Positions 36,437 through 45,931 of a stretch of 64,000 nucleotides of DNA are shown here, in pieces. The stretch is from assembly GCA_947593925.1 (NCBI GenBank), contig CANQDU010000003.1, positions 62,001-126,000 on the forward strand. The letters run 5' to 3'. The position numbers were made by a program, and so were the translations under genes. Every line of letters starts with the position of its first letter. The first letter of the stretch is position 1. This stretch comes from an uncultured Clostridia bacterium (GTDB lineage: Bacteria; Bacillota; Clostridia; Oscillospirales; JAAYOS01). Under the pieces are notes generated by a model that was given only the letters and a program-made list of their open reading frames with translations, did no database searches and had not been told where the DNA came from.

Positions 36437-38414
36437 ATTTCAGATACTTATCGAACCACGAGAGTATCTCGTCCATTCTGCGGATGCGGCTCTTCGGACG
36501 TCCCGTGCGGCTGAGGTCGTGATTTTCGCCCTTGAAGAGACACAGCTTCGCATCGCAGCCGTTCCGCTTGAGGGCGGTGTACATCGAAAGTCCCTCTACC
36601 ATCCAGCAGCGGTAGTCAGAGTCGGAGTGGATAAAGAGCGTCGGCGTGACGCAGTTCGGCGCGTATTTCAGCGGCGAGAAGTCCCACAGCGCCGAGACGT
36701 TCTCCCTCGTCGTCGTGAGGTGGTTCGTCTCGGTGAACGGTATGCCTATGTCCGTCGTATGCTCGAAGCTCGTCCAGTTCGCTATGGAGCGCTGCGAGCA
36801 GGCGGCGGCGAAGCGGTTCGTGTGGCCGACGATCCAGTTCGTCATAAAGCCGCCGTAGCTGCCGCCGGTGACGCCGAAGCGCTCCGCGTCGGCGTCCGGG
36901 TACTTCTCGAGCATCAGTTCGGCAAACTCCATGATGTTTGCGTAGTCCACCGAGCCGTACTTGCCCCATATATCCGCGAAGTCGTCCCCGCGGCCGTCCG
37001 AGCCGCGCGGATTGCAGAAGAACACGAAGTACCCGGCGTTCGCCCAGACCTGCATCTCGTGGTGGAACACGCCGTCAAACGTGGTGCGCGGCCCGCCGTG
37101 GATGTGCAGTATCGCGGGATACTTCTTTCCCGGCTTGTAGCCCGCGGGCGTCATCGCCCAGCCGTGTATCTCGTACCCGTCCGACGCGGTGAAGACGTGC
37201 TTTTCCGGCGTGCGGACGTCGTACTCCGAGAGCGCCGAGCTGTAATCGGTCACGGCCTTGCCGTCAAGGTAGAGCTCGGAGAGCTTGTTTCCGTAGAGGC
37301 CGCAGAAGGCGAGGTGGCCGTCCGCTATATCAAAGCAGTCGCACGCGCCCTCCGGCGTGAGGCCGTCCGCGAGGCGTCCGTCAGGACGTATGACGCAGAG
37401 CTCGCTGCCGTCCCCGCGCGTGGAGATGAAGTACCAGCTTCCGTCAACGACCTTCGCGCCGCGCCCTCCGCCGACGCGCGCGTCGCTTCCGACCGAGCCG
37501 TAGCCGACGCCGTGGTCGTTGTCGGCGATCTTCCGGCACTCGCCGGAGTCAATCGAGAGGGTGTAGAAGTCGCCGGTCTCAAGCGCCGCGCCGTCCCCGG
37601 CGCACATGATGAGCGTGTCCGCGTCAAGGAAGTCAAAGCCGGAGAGATAGAATTGTCCCGCGCCGAGCAGCTCGCGGGTCTTCAACGTCTTGAGGTCACA
37701 GATGAAGAGCCCGGTCTTCTCGGTGTAGCTTGTGTAGTCGCGCCACTCTCCGCCGCCGAAGACGACGGTCTTTCCGTCCGGCGAGAGCGCAAAGCCCGCG
37801 AGGTCGAACCACTCCCCCGTTATCGGCTTCAGCTCCCCGGAGACGCGGTTGAATATGTAGAGGCGGTTCCGGTGTCCCGACGTGAACCCGCCGCCGTTCT
37901 CCCAGAAGGGATATTCGGTGAGCACGTCGCAGGGCGACTCGCGACGCTCGCGAAGCGTCTTTTCCTTCTCCTCTTCGCTCATTGCGGAGAGGTCGGGGAG
38001 CGTGTTGTCATACGTCGCCGAGACGAGATACCTGTCCCCGTCTATCGGACGGAGGCTCGCGCCGGAGAGCGGCAGCGTGAACGCGAGCGCCGCTTCGCCG
38101 CCCGCCGGGTCTATCTCGTAGAACGCCGTGAGCGGTTCGCCCGCCTCGGCGCGCTTTTTCAGCTTCTCATCCCTCATCGCGGGGAAAAGCAGCTTTCCCG
38201 TCTTCGTCCAGACGTAGCTTCGAGCATCCCCCGAGCCGGTGAGGCGGCGCTCCTCGCCGCTTGCGACGTTGACGACGTGGATATCGCCGAAGTATTTGTT
38301 CTCCTCCTTGGAAACGCCGCTCTCCACAAACGCGAGCATCTTGCCGTCCGGCGAGAAGCCGGGCATGCTCGGATAGCGGAACTCGGTAAACGTGTCCGAA
38401 ACTATTTTCTTCAT
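36435..38414 (-). CDS. S9 family peptidase (acylaminoacyl/prolyl oligopeptidase type)
   Basis: A 659-residue serine peptidase. The N-terminal 400 residues show beta-propeller repeats with TolB-like SPDGK motifs. The C-terminal alpha/beta-hydrolase domain has the nucleophile elbow GGSYGGFMTNW, an Asp in HSDSDYRCW and a His in KGENHDLSRTGRPKSR, a full catalytic triad. There is no signal peptide, so it is probably cytoplasmic. GGGGGC precedes the ATG. It lies after the ClpE-like gene, with a hairpin between. It probably degrades short or N-blocked peptides released by other proteases. Confidence 0.92.
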   Translation of the reverse strand: MKKIVSDTFTEFRYPSMPGFSPDGKMLAFVESGVSKEENKYFGDIHVVNVASGEERRLTGSGDARSYVWTKTGKLLFPAMRDEKLKKRAEAGEPLTAFYEIDPAGGEAALAFTLPLSGASLRPIDGDRYLVSATYDNTLPDLSAMSEEEKEKTLRERRESPCDVLTEYPFWENGGGFTSGHRNRLYIFNRVSGELKPITGEWFDLAGFALSPDGKTVVFGGGEWRDYTSYTEKTGLFICDLKTLKTRELLGAGQFYLSGFDFLDADTLIMCAGDGAALETGDFYTLSIDSGECRKIADNDHGVGYGSVGSDARVGGGRGAKVVDGSWYFISTRGDGSELCVIRPDGRLADGLTPEGACDCFDIADGHLAFCGLYGNKLSELYLDGKAVTDYSSALSEYDVRTPEKHVFTASDGYEIHGWAMTPAGYKPGKKYPAILHIHGGPRTTFDGVFHHEMQVWANAGYFVFFCNPRGSDGRGDDFADIWGKYGSVDYANIMEFAELMLEKYPDADAERFGVTGGSYGGFMTNWIVGHTNRFAAACSQRSIANWTSFEHTTDIGIPFTETNHLTTTRENVSALWDFSPLKYAPNCVTPTLFIHSDSDYRCWMVEGLSMYTALKRNGCDAKLCLFKGENHDLSRTGRPKSRIRRMDEILSWFDKYLK

Positions 38415-38453
38415 CTCAAAGCCCCCTTTTCCGCCGTAAGGCGGAGTTTACGA

Positions 38454-38479
38454 GAAACGTGCCCTCGGGGGCACGTTTC
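38454..38479 (-). terminator. Hairpin between the ClpE-like and S9 peptidase genes
   Basis: GAAACGTGCCC and GGGCACGTTTC form an 11-bp stem with a 4-base loop just after the ClpE-like stop. The T-run is short on the minus strand, so termination may be partial. Confidence 0.6.
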
Positions 38480-38484
38480 CTTAT

Positions 38485-40851
38485 TTACTGTATAGTGACG
38501 GTTATCTTATCCTCCGCGACGTCGAGCTTAAAGCCGCGGACATTGCGGTCGTAGTTGTCGATGAGCGCCGTCGCGAGCGCGTCCTCGACCTCCTTCTGTA
38601 TCAGGCGGCGGAGGTTGCGCGCGCCGTAGGTGAGCGAATAGCTCTTCGCAACGAGCCACCGCTCCACCTCCGCGCTCCACTCGAGCGTCATTTCGCGCTC
38701 CTTCATAGACTCTCTGAGGTCTCCGAGCATTATGCGGACTATGCTCGAGAAGTCCTCCTCGGAGAGCTGGTTGAATACCACGACCTCGTCCACGCGGTTG
38801 ATGAACTCGGGGCGCATTATCTCGCCGAGCGCCTTCATGGCGCGCTCGCGGGACTGCTCGTTGAAGCTGCGGTCGAAGCCTACGGAGCCGCTCCCCTTGC
38901 GGTCGCTTCCGGCGTTGGAGGTCATGATGATGACGGTGTTCTCGAAGTTCACTTCCTTGCCGTGCGCGTCGGTTATCCGTCCGTCGTCGAGTATCTGTAA
39001 AAGGATGTTCAGCACGTCGGGATGCGCCTTCTCTATCTCGTCAAACAGCACGACGGAGTAGGGCTTGCGGCGTATCTTCTCGGTGAGCTGGCCCGCCTCG
39101 TCGTAGCCGACGTATCCCGGAGGCGCGCCGACTATGCGGCTGACCGAGTGCTTTTCCATAAACTCGCTCATGTCGAGGCGTATGAGGCTCTCCGGCGAGT
39201 CGAAGAGGTCGCGCGCGAGGCACTTCACAAGCTCGGTCTTGCCGACGCCGGTGGGTCCGACGAATATGAAGCTCACCGGCTTGCGCTTGGCGGAGATGCC
39301 GACACGTCCGCGCCGTATGGCGCGCGCGACGGCGTCGATCGCCTCGTCCTGGCCGACTATCCTCGAACGGAGGCGCTTGTCGAGATCCTTCAGCTTCTCG
39401 AACTCCGCCTCCTGTATGGAGGACGCGGGTATCTTCGTCCACAGCTCTATCACCCGCGCGAGATCCTCCACGCCGAGCGACGGGAGGTTCTGCTCCAAAT
39501 CGGCTATCCGCGCGTTTATCTGGAGCTCGCGGCTGCGAAGCATGGCAAGGCGCTGGTAGCTCTCCTGCGCGTCCGCCGGGGTCTTGCCGCTCGCGGTGGC
39601 GGCGTCGAGCTTCACGCGCTCGTCCACTATCGAGTCAAGCTCGCGGCGGAGCCTGTCGCGCTCGTTTATGACGGGGCTCTTGAGATTCACTTCGCTGCAC
39701 GCCTCGTCTATGAGGTCTATCGCCTTGTCCGGCAGGTAGCGGTCGGTGATGTACCGTTCGCTGAGGACGGCGGCCTCCCGCGCGACGTAGTCGCTTATCT
39801 TCACGCCGTGGAAGTCGCTGTAATAGTGGGCGATGCCCTTGATTATCTCCACCGTCTCGTCCACCGACGGCTCGCTCACCGTGACCGGCTGGAAGCGCCG
39901 TTCGAGCGCGGTGTCCTTCTCGATATGCTTGCGGTACTCGGCAAACGTCGTCGCGCCGATGACCTGTATCTCGCCGCGCGAGAGGGCGGGCTTGAGAATG
40001 TTCGCGGCGTTCATCGAACCCTCCGCGTCCCCCGCGCCGACGATGCTGTGTACCTCGTCTATCATCAGGATGATGTTTCCGAGGCGCTTTATCTCGTCTA
40101 TGAGACCCTTCATGCGGCTCTCGAACTGTCCGCGGAACTGCGTACCCGCGACGAGCGCCGTGAGGTCGAGGAGGTAGACCTCCTTGCTCTTCAGCTTGTC
40201 CGGCACGTCGCCATCGACGATGCGCTGTGCGAGGCCCTCCGCTATGGCGGTCTTGCCGACGCCCGGCTCGCCGATGAGACACGGGTTGTTCTTCTGGCGG
40301 CGGTTGAGTATCTGCGTGACGCGCTCTATCTCTGTCTCTCTGCCGACTACGCGGTCAAGCTTTCCCTCGGCGGCCTTGCCGGTGAGGGATATGCAGTAGG
40401 AATCGAGAAACTTGCGGTTCCTGTCCTGCTTTGAGCGCTTCTCGCTCCGCGCGGAGCTCCCGTCGCCGCCGGGGAAGGGCTGCGGCGCGGGCGGCTCCCC
40501 GCCGTTCGCGCCGAAGAGACGGTCGAGGAACGGGAAGGTCGCCGTTCTCCCCTCGTCCTTATCCTCGTTGTCGCCGCCGTCACCGTCGTCATGATCGTGG
40601 TCGTGGGACTGATCGGAGAGCATACCCATCATCTCGCTCTGAGCCTGTTCAAATTCCTCCGGGGTGATGCCGAGCTGCTCTATCATCTGGTCTATCTGCT
40701 TCAGCGCGTCGTCCGGCAGGCGTATGCCGAGCTCCTTGGCGCATTTCAGGCAGAGACCCTCGTTCTTCTGCTCGCCGTTCTCGACGCGCGTGACGAATAT
40801 CGTGGCTATATTTTTCTTGCATCTGCTGCAAATCATGGGGTTATTTTGCAT
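38485..40851 (-). CDS. ATP-dependent Clp protease ATP-binding subunit, ClpE-like
   Basis: HSP100 unfoldase of 788 residues. The N-terminus is a four-cysteine zinc finger (CSRCKKN then CLKCAKELG), as in ClpE, in place of the repeat domain of ClpC. A linker strikingly rich in Asp, His and Gly follows (about 80-115), then AAA-1 ([13 protein letters not shown]), a coiled-coil middle segment and AAA-2 ([12 protein letters not shown]). It presumably works with ClpP on damaged proteins. No ctsR, mcsA or mcsB gene is adjacent. ATG 40851 is chosen from AAAGGAAA upstream. Confidence 0.9.
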   Translation of the reverse strand: MQNNPMICSRCKKNIATIFVTRVENGEQKNEGLCLKCAKELGIRLPDDALKQIDQMIEQLGITPEEFEQAQSEMMGMLSDQSHDHDHDDGDGGDNEDKDEGRTATFPFLDRLFGANGGEPPAPQPFPGGDGSSARSEKRSKQDRNRKFLDSYCISLTGKAAEGKLDRVVGRETEIERVTQILNRRQKNNPCLIGEPGVGKTAIAEGLAQRIVDGDVPDKLKSKEVYLLDLTALVAGTQFRGQFESRMKGLIDEIKRLGNIILMIDEVHSIVGAGDAEGSMNAANILKPALSRGEIQVIGATTFAEYRKHIEKDTALERRFQPVTVSEPSVDETVEIIKGIAHYYSDFHGVKISDYVAREAAVLSERYITDRYLPDKAIDLIDEACSEVNLKSPVINERDRLRRELDSIVDERVKLDAATASGKTPADAQESYQRLAMLRSRELQINARIADLEQNLPSLGVEDLARVIELWTKIPASSIQEAEFEKLKDLDKRLRSRIVGQDEAIDAVARAIRRGRVGISAKRKPVSFIFVGPTGVGKTELVKCLARDLFDSPESLIRLDMSEFMEKHSVSRIVGAPPGYVGYDEAGQLTEKIRRKPYSVVLFDEIEKAHPDVLNILLQILDDGRITDAHGKEVNFENTVIIMTSNAGSDRKGSGSVGFDRSFNEQSRERAMKALGEIMRPEFINRVDEVVVFNQLSEEDFSSIVRIMLGDLRESMKEREMTLEWSAEVERWLVAKSYSLTYGARNLRRLIQKEVEDALATALIDNYDRNVRGFKLDVAEDKITVTIQ

Positions 40852-40890
40852 TTTGCCGTAATTTCCTTTCAGCTGAGAAGTCAAAATTTT

Positions 40891-41430
40891 TCAGTGCGCG
40901 GCCTTCTTTTCGGCAAGCAGGCGGAACATGTTGAGCGCGTATCCGACGAAGGCTATGAGCGTCAGCGCGAGCGCGCAGGTCATGACTACCGTCGCCGCCG
41001 TCGGCGGCACCTCAAAGAGCATCATCACAAGGCAGGACGTGAAGAACACCACCGTAGACGCCTTTCCGAGTATGTTAGAGGGCGGCACGTCGTCGATATA
41101 CTTGTAAAGTATCGCCGAACCGAGGCCCATCAGCATCTCCTTTATCGCAAACACTATGAATATCCATAGCGGGATCATCTTCGATATTATTATGCAGACG
41201 AGCGCCGCCGCAGTCATCAGCTTATCCGCGAGCGGGTCGAGTACTCTGCCGAGGCGCGTTATCTTGTTATACTTGCGCGCTATACGTCCGTCGAGCATAT
41301 CCGTAAACGCCGCGAGCAGGAAGATAAGTCCCGCCCACCTGTGCGCATTCGGCAGGCCGGAGAAGAATACTCCCACAAACGCGGGAACCATGGCTATCCT
41401 CAGCAGCGATAACGCGTTCGGAACATTCAT
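40891..41430 (-). CDS. pgsA: CDP-diacylglycerol-glycerol-3-phosphate 3-phosphatidyltransferase
   Basis: Makes phosphatidylglycerol phosphate from CDP-diacylglycerol and glycerol-3-phosphate at the membrane. The 179 residues contain the full CDP-alcohol phosphotransferase motif in order: DMLDGRIAR then TRLGRVLDPLADK. NVPNALSLLRIAMVP at the start and four to five hydrophobic segments fit PgsA. The ATG at 41430 has GGAGG seven bases upstream; a GTG three bases earlier is a poorer start. It uses the product of cdsA, located at 5.1 kb. Confidence 0.93.
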   Translation of the reverse strand: MNVPNALSLLRIAMVPAFVGVFFSGLPNAHRWAGLIFLLAAFTDMLDGRIARKYNKITRLGRVLDPLADKLMTAAALVCIIISKMIPLWIFIVFAIKEMLMGLGSAILYKYIDDVPPSNILGKASTVVFFTSCLVMMLFEVPPTAATVVMTCALALTLIAFVGYALNMFRLLAEKKAAH

Positions 41431-41516
41431 CACATATCCTCCTTAAATCGGGCGGACATCCCGTCCGGAAATTACGCTCTTTGCTCCGGCAAAGTCTCAC
41501 AAAACGCCACTCGCCC

Positions 41517-42188
41517 TCAGCGGAGCGAGAACGGATCGATGTCGCGGAAGAACGAGAATAGCACCGTGTTGTCCGCGACGGCGGGCGATACGAATATCCC
41601 CGCCACGGTCACGAAGAGCAGTACGACGAGAAGTCCGCTCGCGGCTCCGAGCAGAAGCCCCAATGCGTGATTTATCCCGCCGAGCAGCGGCAGTCGGAAC
41701 GCAAGGTCGAGCGCATGCGCCACGAGCATAACCGCTATGAGCAGCAGGAAGAAGGACGCCGTGCTCACTATGAACCGCGCAAGCGTGTCCGCCATCTCCG
41801 CGCTAAGCTTCTGTGCGGCGGACGCCGCAAGCTCGCCGCCCGCCTGTCCGACGCTCCCTTCGGCGCTTGTATCGAGATAGTCGCCTAGCCGGACGCCGAA
41901 CACGTCTATTTCGGACACGGCTTCGAGCGAAGCGTCCGCAAGCCTGCCGGTCTCGTCCGCTATCTCCATGAGCGGCGGAAGTATCCTCTCCTCTATAGCC
42001 GGCTGTACCGCATTCGCCACCGCCGGGGCGAGCATGTGCGTGATGATGACGGAGCCCACGAGCGCTATTATGACCTTCAGGAACGACGCGAGCATCAGCA
42101 CGAACCCGCGCTTCGCTCCGCGCACCGTCGCGAATATCAGCACGGCAGCTATCACAAGGTCAAGAATTATGTTCTGAAAAGCGTTCAT
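41517..42188 (-). CDS. CvpA family membrane protein
   Basis: A 223-residue protein with four hydrophobic segments. The N-terminus ILDLVIAAVLIFATVRGAKRGFVLML matches CvpA-type proteins, and the last segments (about 135-215) enclose GINHALGLLLGAASG, another family feature. A long polar stretch of about 70 residues separates the second and third segments. CvpA is needed for colicin V export in E. coli; the role in Firmicutes is unclear and may relate to the envelope. It lies between the beta-propeller gene and pgsA. Confidence 0.82.
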   Translation of the reverse strand: MNAFQNIILDLVIAAVLIFATVRGAKRGFVLMLASFLKVIIALVGSVIITHMLAPAVANAVQPAIEERILPPLMEIADETGRLADASLEAVSEIDVFGVRLGDYLDTSAEGSVGQAGGELAASAAQKLSAEMADTLARFIVSTASFFLLLIAVMLVAHALDLAFRLPLLGGINHALGLLLGAASGLLVVLLFVTVAGIFVSPAVADNTVLFSFFRDIDPFSLR

Positions 42189-42231
42189 CCGTATCTCCGA
42201 GTCTCCTTGAAAGTTCCTCCGGCCGCCCGCG

Positions 42232-43410
42232 TCAATACTGATAGACGGAGGCCGCGCCCGAGGTTATGACGTAGACCGTGCCGCCCCGCGCCACGAGCAG
42301 CTTCCTGCTCCCGGCGGGGCACGGGCCCTGCGCCGCGCTCTCTAAATTACTATTATACACCACAAACCCGTCGTTTGTCAAAATTCCGAAATCGGCGCCC
42401 TCGGCGTCCATGTCCTCGACGCCTCCCGTCACCCGCGTAGCGACTTCCGCGCCGAGGAAATCGAGCGTCACCACGCGGCAGCTGAGACCCGAAACGCTCG
42501 TAAGCGCGAGCGACACGAACCCGTCCCCCACGCCGTAGGACGTGAGGTTGTACGCGCCGAACTCGTAGCGCGCTGTCTCCGCGCCGGTGTCTCCGTCCAC
42601 GAAGACCGCCGCCTCGTCCGTGAGGACGAGTATTGTTTCGTCGTCAAGAAACTCGGCGGAGAGCACCATGCCGTTCGGGTCCTCCCAGAACGCCATCGGC
42701 TCCGCCTCCGCGCTGGAGTGTTCGAATATGTAGACAGATGAGAGTATCTGCGCGTCGAGCTGGCGCACACCCGCGAGAGCGGTTCGAGTGCCGTCCGGCG
42801 AGACGTCTCCCCCTACCAGGTAGCGCTCCGCGCTCGAGAGCTCGTACACCGTCCTGCCGTCCTCGTCAATGACGGTGGCGACGGCGCGCCAGTTCGCGCT
42901 CTGCCGGATCATCAGCCGCCAGCCGCTGCCGTTGACCTCCGCGAATATGAGGTCGCCCGGCGCGGAGTCGTTTGCCTTCACCTTGCCGTCCTCGACGAGG
43001 ATCATGCCCGTCCCGCCCGCGTCGTAGGCGAGGAGCCAATTGCCGTCACAGCGGAGAACGGGGTTTGTGAAGCTCTTGGCCTCGTCAATTTCGGTAGAGC
43101 CGTCCGGCCGGACGACCTGCAGTCCGCTCGGTCCGAGTATCGCCGCGCCCTCGCGATAGGCGCAGAACACGTTGCGGGTGTTCGCGACGAACTCTATCTC
43201 CTCCGCGCGCTCAAGCGTTCCCTGCTCCTCCTCCGTGCCGAAGAAGGTGGCGTAGAAACCGTTCTCGCGGATGCTCGGCCAGCTGACCACGGCGAGCGTG
43301 ACAAAAAGACCCGCCGCTATCACGAGCAGGCACCGCAGTATCAGCCCGAGCGGGTCGATTTTCCGCTTCGGCTTCTCCTCCGCCGCCGGATTTTCCCTGT
43401 CCTTTGCCAT
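42232..43410 (-). CDS. Membrane-anchored beta-propeller-like protein (DUF5711-like)
   Basis: A 392-residue protein with a short basic cytoplasmic N-terminus, one membrane segment (LGLILRCLLVIAAGLFVTLA, about 22-42) and a large extracytoplasmic part with repeated four-stranded patterns (GDVSPDGTRTAL, NDGFVVYNS) suggestive of a WD40/PQQ-like propeller. I believe it belongs to the DUF5711 group seen in Clostridia, from memory. Function unknown. The start at 43410 is preferred (GAGG eight bases upstream) to an ATG six bases earlier. It starts 24 bases after truA. Confidence 0.7.
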   Translation of the reverse strand: MAKDRENPAAEEKPKRKIDPLGLILRCLLVIAAGLFVTLAVVSWPSIRENGFYATFFGTEEEQGTLERAEEIEFVANTRNVFCAYREGAAILGPSGLQVVRPDGSTEIDEAKSFTNPVLRCDGNWLLAYDAGGTGMILVEDGKVKANDSAPGDLIFAEVNGSGWRLMIRQSANWRAVATVIDEDGRTVYELSSAERYLVGGDVSPDGTRTALAGVRQLDAQILSSVYIFEHSSAEAEPMAFWEDPNGMVLSAEFLDDETILVLTDEAAVFVDGDTGAETARYEFGAYNLTSYGVGDGFVSLALTSVSGLSCRVVTLDFLGAEVATRVTGGVEDMDAEGADFGILTNDGFVVYNSNLESAAQGPCPAGSRKLLVARGGTVYVITSGAASVYQY

Positions 43411-43434
43411 TTTCATTCCTCACCGATCTAAAAT

Positions 43435-44208
43435 TCAGATGTTTTCCCTGTACCACACGCCGGTCATATACAGTCCGCATGCCGGAAGCGTCGGCCCCGC
43501 GGCCGTGCGCTCGCCCGCTTCGAGCAGCGCCGGTATGTCCTCCGGCGAGAGCTTCCCCTCCGATACATACAGCAGCGTGCCGGATATCGCGCGCGCCATA
43601 TTGTAGAGGAAGCCGTTCGCTTTCATGCGTATCAGCACCGCGCCGCCCTCCTCGCGGACCTCGAGCTCGTGCATCGTCCTCACCGTCGTCTTTACGTTCG
43701 AGCCCATCGAGCGGAGCGCCGCGAAGTCGTGCTCGCCCACGAGCATCTCCGCCGCCGCGCGCATCCGCGCGACGTCCGGCGTCCTCGGGTAGAAATACGC
43801 GCGGTCGGCAAGGAACGGGTCGTGTATGCGCGAGGGGCTTATGACGTAGGTGTACTCCTTTGCCGTCGCCGAGAAGGTCGCGTGGAAGTCCTCCCCGACG
43901 TCCGCTGCGGAGTAGACGGCTATGTCGCGCGGGAGCCGGGTGTTCACCGCATACGGCAGCCGCTCCGCCGGTATCCCGCTCTCCGTGCGGAAGTTTGCGA
44001 CGTAGGTGCGGGCGTGTACGCCCGCGTCCGTCCTCCCGCATCCGGTGACGCGGACGGGGTGGCCCACCGCCCCCTCGAGCGCCCTCTCAAGCGTCTCGGA
44101 GACGGTGACGTCCTTCTTCTGCGCCTGCCAGCCGTGGTATGCAGTACCGTCGTAGGCGAGCCGCATGGCGATATTTCGCCTTCCGTGTTCCGTACCGAGC
44201 GGCGTCAT
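43435..44208 (-). CDS. truA: tRNA pseudouridine(38-40) synthase
   Basis: Modifies U38-U40 in the anticodon arm of tRNAs. The 257 residues contain LAYDGTAYHGWQ, the catalytic Asp in GCGRTDAGVHA, and FLYNMARAISGTLL near the C-terminus. Length is normal. The ATG at 44208 overlaps the ecfT stop as ATGA, with GGAGG upstream. The arrangement ecfA1-ecfA2-ecfT-truA is a conserved Firmicutes order that often stands next to ribosomal protein genes, which are absent here. Confidence 0.96.
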   Translation of the reverse strand: MTPLGTEHGRRNIAMRLAYDGTAYHGWQAQKKDVTVSETLERALEGAVGHPVRVTGCGRTDAGVHARTYVANFRTESGIPAERLPYAVNTRLPRDIAVYSAADVGEDFHATFSATAKEYTYVISPSRIHDPFLADRAYFYPRTPDVARMRAAAEMLVGEHDFAALRSMGSNVKTTVRTMHELEVREEGGAVLIRMKANGFLYNMARAISGTLLYVSEGKLSPEDIPALLEAGERTAAGPTLPACGLYMTGVWYRENI

Positions 44209-45041
44209 ATCCCGAACACCTCCAAGGGGAAGACCTTCAGCAGTATGACCGCCGCCGCGAGCGCCGCTACGGTGAGGAGCGCCCACAGGTCAACCGTGCC
44301 GAACTTCAGCGAGCGCATCCGCGTCCTTCCCTCGCCGCCGTGGTAGCAGCGGCACTCCATCGCGACGGCGAGCTCGTCCGCCCGCCGGAACGCGCTTATG
44401 AAGAGCGGCACGAGCAGCGGGATGAGCGCCTTCGCGCGGCGGAGAAGTCCGCCGCTCTCGAAGTCCGCCCCGCGCGCCTTCTGCGCGGACATTATCTTGT
44501 CCGCCTCCTCAATGAGCGTGGGGATAAAGCGGAGAGCTATCGACATCATCATCGCGAGCTCGTGCGCCGGGACGTGTATTTTCTCGAGCGGCTTCAGCAG
44601 GCTCTCGATACCGTCGGTGAGCTGGAGCGGGGACGTGGTGTAGGTCAGCATGAACGTGCCGGAGATGAGCAGGATTATCCGGACTATCATGAACACCGCC
44701 GTCACGATGCCCTCCTTGTATATTGCGACGTTCCAGAAGCTCAGGAGAGGCTTCCCCTCCCCCTTGGTGTAGAACATATTCAGTATTCCGGTGAGGGCGA
44801 TGATGAAGATGAGCGTCTTCATCCCCCGGAGTATCATCTTCGGCTTGATATGCGATATGGCTATCGCCGTACATAGGAACGCAATTATCGCGAGATAGCT
44901 CACGAGCCCATCCGCGACGAACAGCACGACGATGTACGCTATCGTGAGAAGTATCTTCATCCGGGGATCCATTCGGTGAAGCGGAGTGTTCCCCGGGAAA
45001 TACTGTCCGAGGGTTATATCCTTAAGCATTGCCACGGACAT
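44205..45041 (-). CDS. ecfT: Energy-coupling factor transporter transmembrane protein EcfT
   Basis: Membrane scaffold that links the two EcfA ATPases to interchangeable substrate-binding S components for vitamins and metals. The 278 residues have five to six hydrophobic segments and the coupling motif AQKARGADFESGG (Ala-Arg-Gly type) after about residue 175, followed by RRADELAVAMECRCY. The N-terminal LGQYFPGNTPLHRMDPRMKI is typical. Start at 45041 has GGGAGG close by; an ATG at 45029 is a possible alternative. No S-component gene is in the window, which fits a shared group II ECF module. Confidence 0.95.
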   Translation of the reverse strand: MSVAMLKDITLGQYFPGNTPLHRMDPRMKILLTIAYIVVLFVADGLVSYLAIIAFLCTAIAISHIKPKMILRGMKTLIFIIALTGILNMFYTKGEGKPLLSFWNVAIYKEGIVTAVFMIVRIILLISGTFMLTYTTSPLQLTDGIESLLKPLEKIHVPAHELAMMMSIALRFIPTLIEEADKIMSAQKARGADFESGGLLRRAKALIPLLVPLFISAFRRADELAVAMECRCYHGGEGRTRMRSLKFGTVDLWALLTVAALAAAVILLKVFPLEVFGI

Positions 45042-45891
45042 TCCCTCCCTTCACACGCAGGAGCTCCCGCACGCCGTCCTCGACGGTGTAGACCGCCGGG
45101 TCTACCGCGACGCCGAGGCGCTTCAGCTCCCGGAACACCTTCGTGACCATCGGCACGTCGAGGCCGATGCGCTCGAGCTCGTCCGCCCGAGCGAACACCT
45201 CGGCGGGCGTGCCGGTGCAGTTTATTCCGTTGTCGTCGAGGACTATTATCCGCGACGCATAGCGCGCCGCCTCCTCCATGCTGTGGGTGACTATTATGAC
45301 GGCGGCGCCGCTCTCGCGGTGATAGTCGTCTATCCTGCCGAGTATCTCGCGGCGGCCGCGCGGGTCGAGCCCCGCCGTCGGCTCGTCGAGGATAAGCACC
45401 TCCGGGCGCATGGCTATAACGCCCGCTATCGCGACGCGGCGCTTCTGTCCGCCCGAGAGCTCAAAGGGCGACTTTGAAAGCGACTCCTCGTCTATTCCGA
45501 CAAACCTCGCCGCCTCGCGCACCCGCTCCGCGATCTCTTCGTCGGAGAGGCCCATGTTCTTCGGGCCGAAGGCTATGTCCTTCTCGACGGTCTCCTCGAA
45601 CAGCTGGTACTCGGGATACTGGAACACGAGGCCGACCTTGAAGCGCACCTCGCGGATGCTCTTCTCGTCCTCCCAGATGTCCCGATCGTCAACGAACACC
45701 CGCCCCTCCGTCGGCCTCAGAAGACCGTTTAGGTGCTGTATGAGCGTGCTCTTGCCCGAGCCGGTGTGACCTATGAGCCCGACGAACTCGCCGCGCTCTA
45801 TCTCGAAGCTCACGCCGTCGAGCGCCTTCCGCTCGAACGGAGTGCCCGCGCCGTATACGTATGTAAGATTTTCCGCTCGAATTACCGCCAT
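45022..45891 (-). CDS. ecfA2: Energy-coupling factor transporter ATPase EcfA2
   Basis: A 289-residue ATPase of the ECF module. Walker A GHTGSGKSTL lies near residue 40, the Q-loop is VFQYPEYQLFEETVEKDIAF (typical of EcfA2), the signature is LSGGQKRRVAIAGV and Walker B LILDEPTAGLD. It pairs with EcfA1, encoded just upstream, and overlaps ecfT by 20 bases. The C-terminal 50 residues form the extra helical domain of EcfA proteins. Confidence 0.94.
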   Translation of the reverse strand: MAVIRAENLTYVYGAGTPFERKALDGVSFEIERGEFVGLIGHTGSGKSTLIQHLNGLLRPTEGRVFVDDRDIWEDEKSIREVRFKVGLVFQYPEYQLFEETVEKDIAFGPKNMGLSDEEIAERVREAARFVGIDEESLSKSPFELSGGQKRRVAIAGVIAMRPEVLILDEPTAGLDPRGRREILGRIDDYHRESGAAVIIVTHSMEEAARYASRIIVLDDNGINCTGTPAEVFARADELERIGLDVPMVTKVFRELKRLGVAVDPAVYTVEDGVRELLRVKGGNVRGNA

Positions 45892-45931
45892 GTTCCTCCG
45901 TGACCTCTCCGGGTTCTTGCAATCAAAATAT

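Noticed and set aside
36519..38495. 658-codon plus-strand frame
   Set aside because: Exactly antisense to the S9 peptidase, whose full catalytic triad supports the minus strand.
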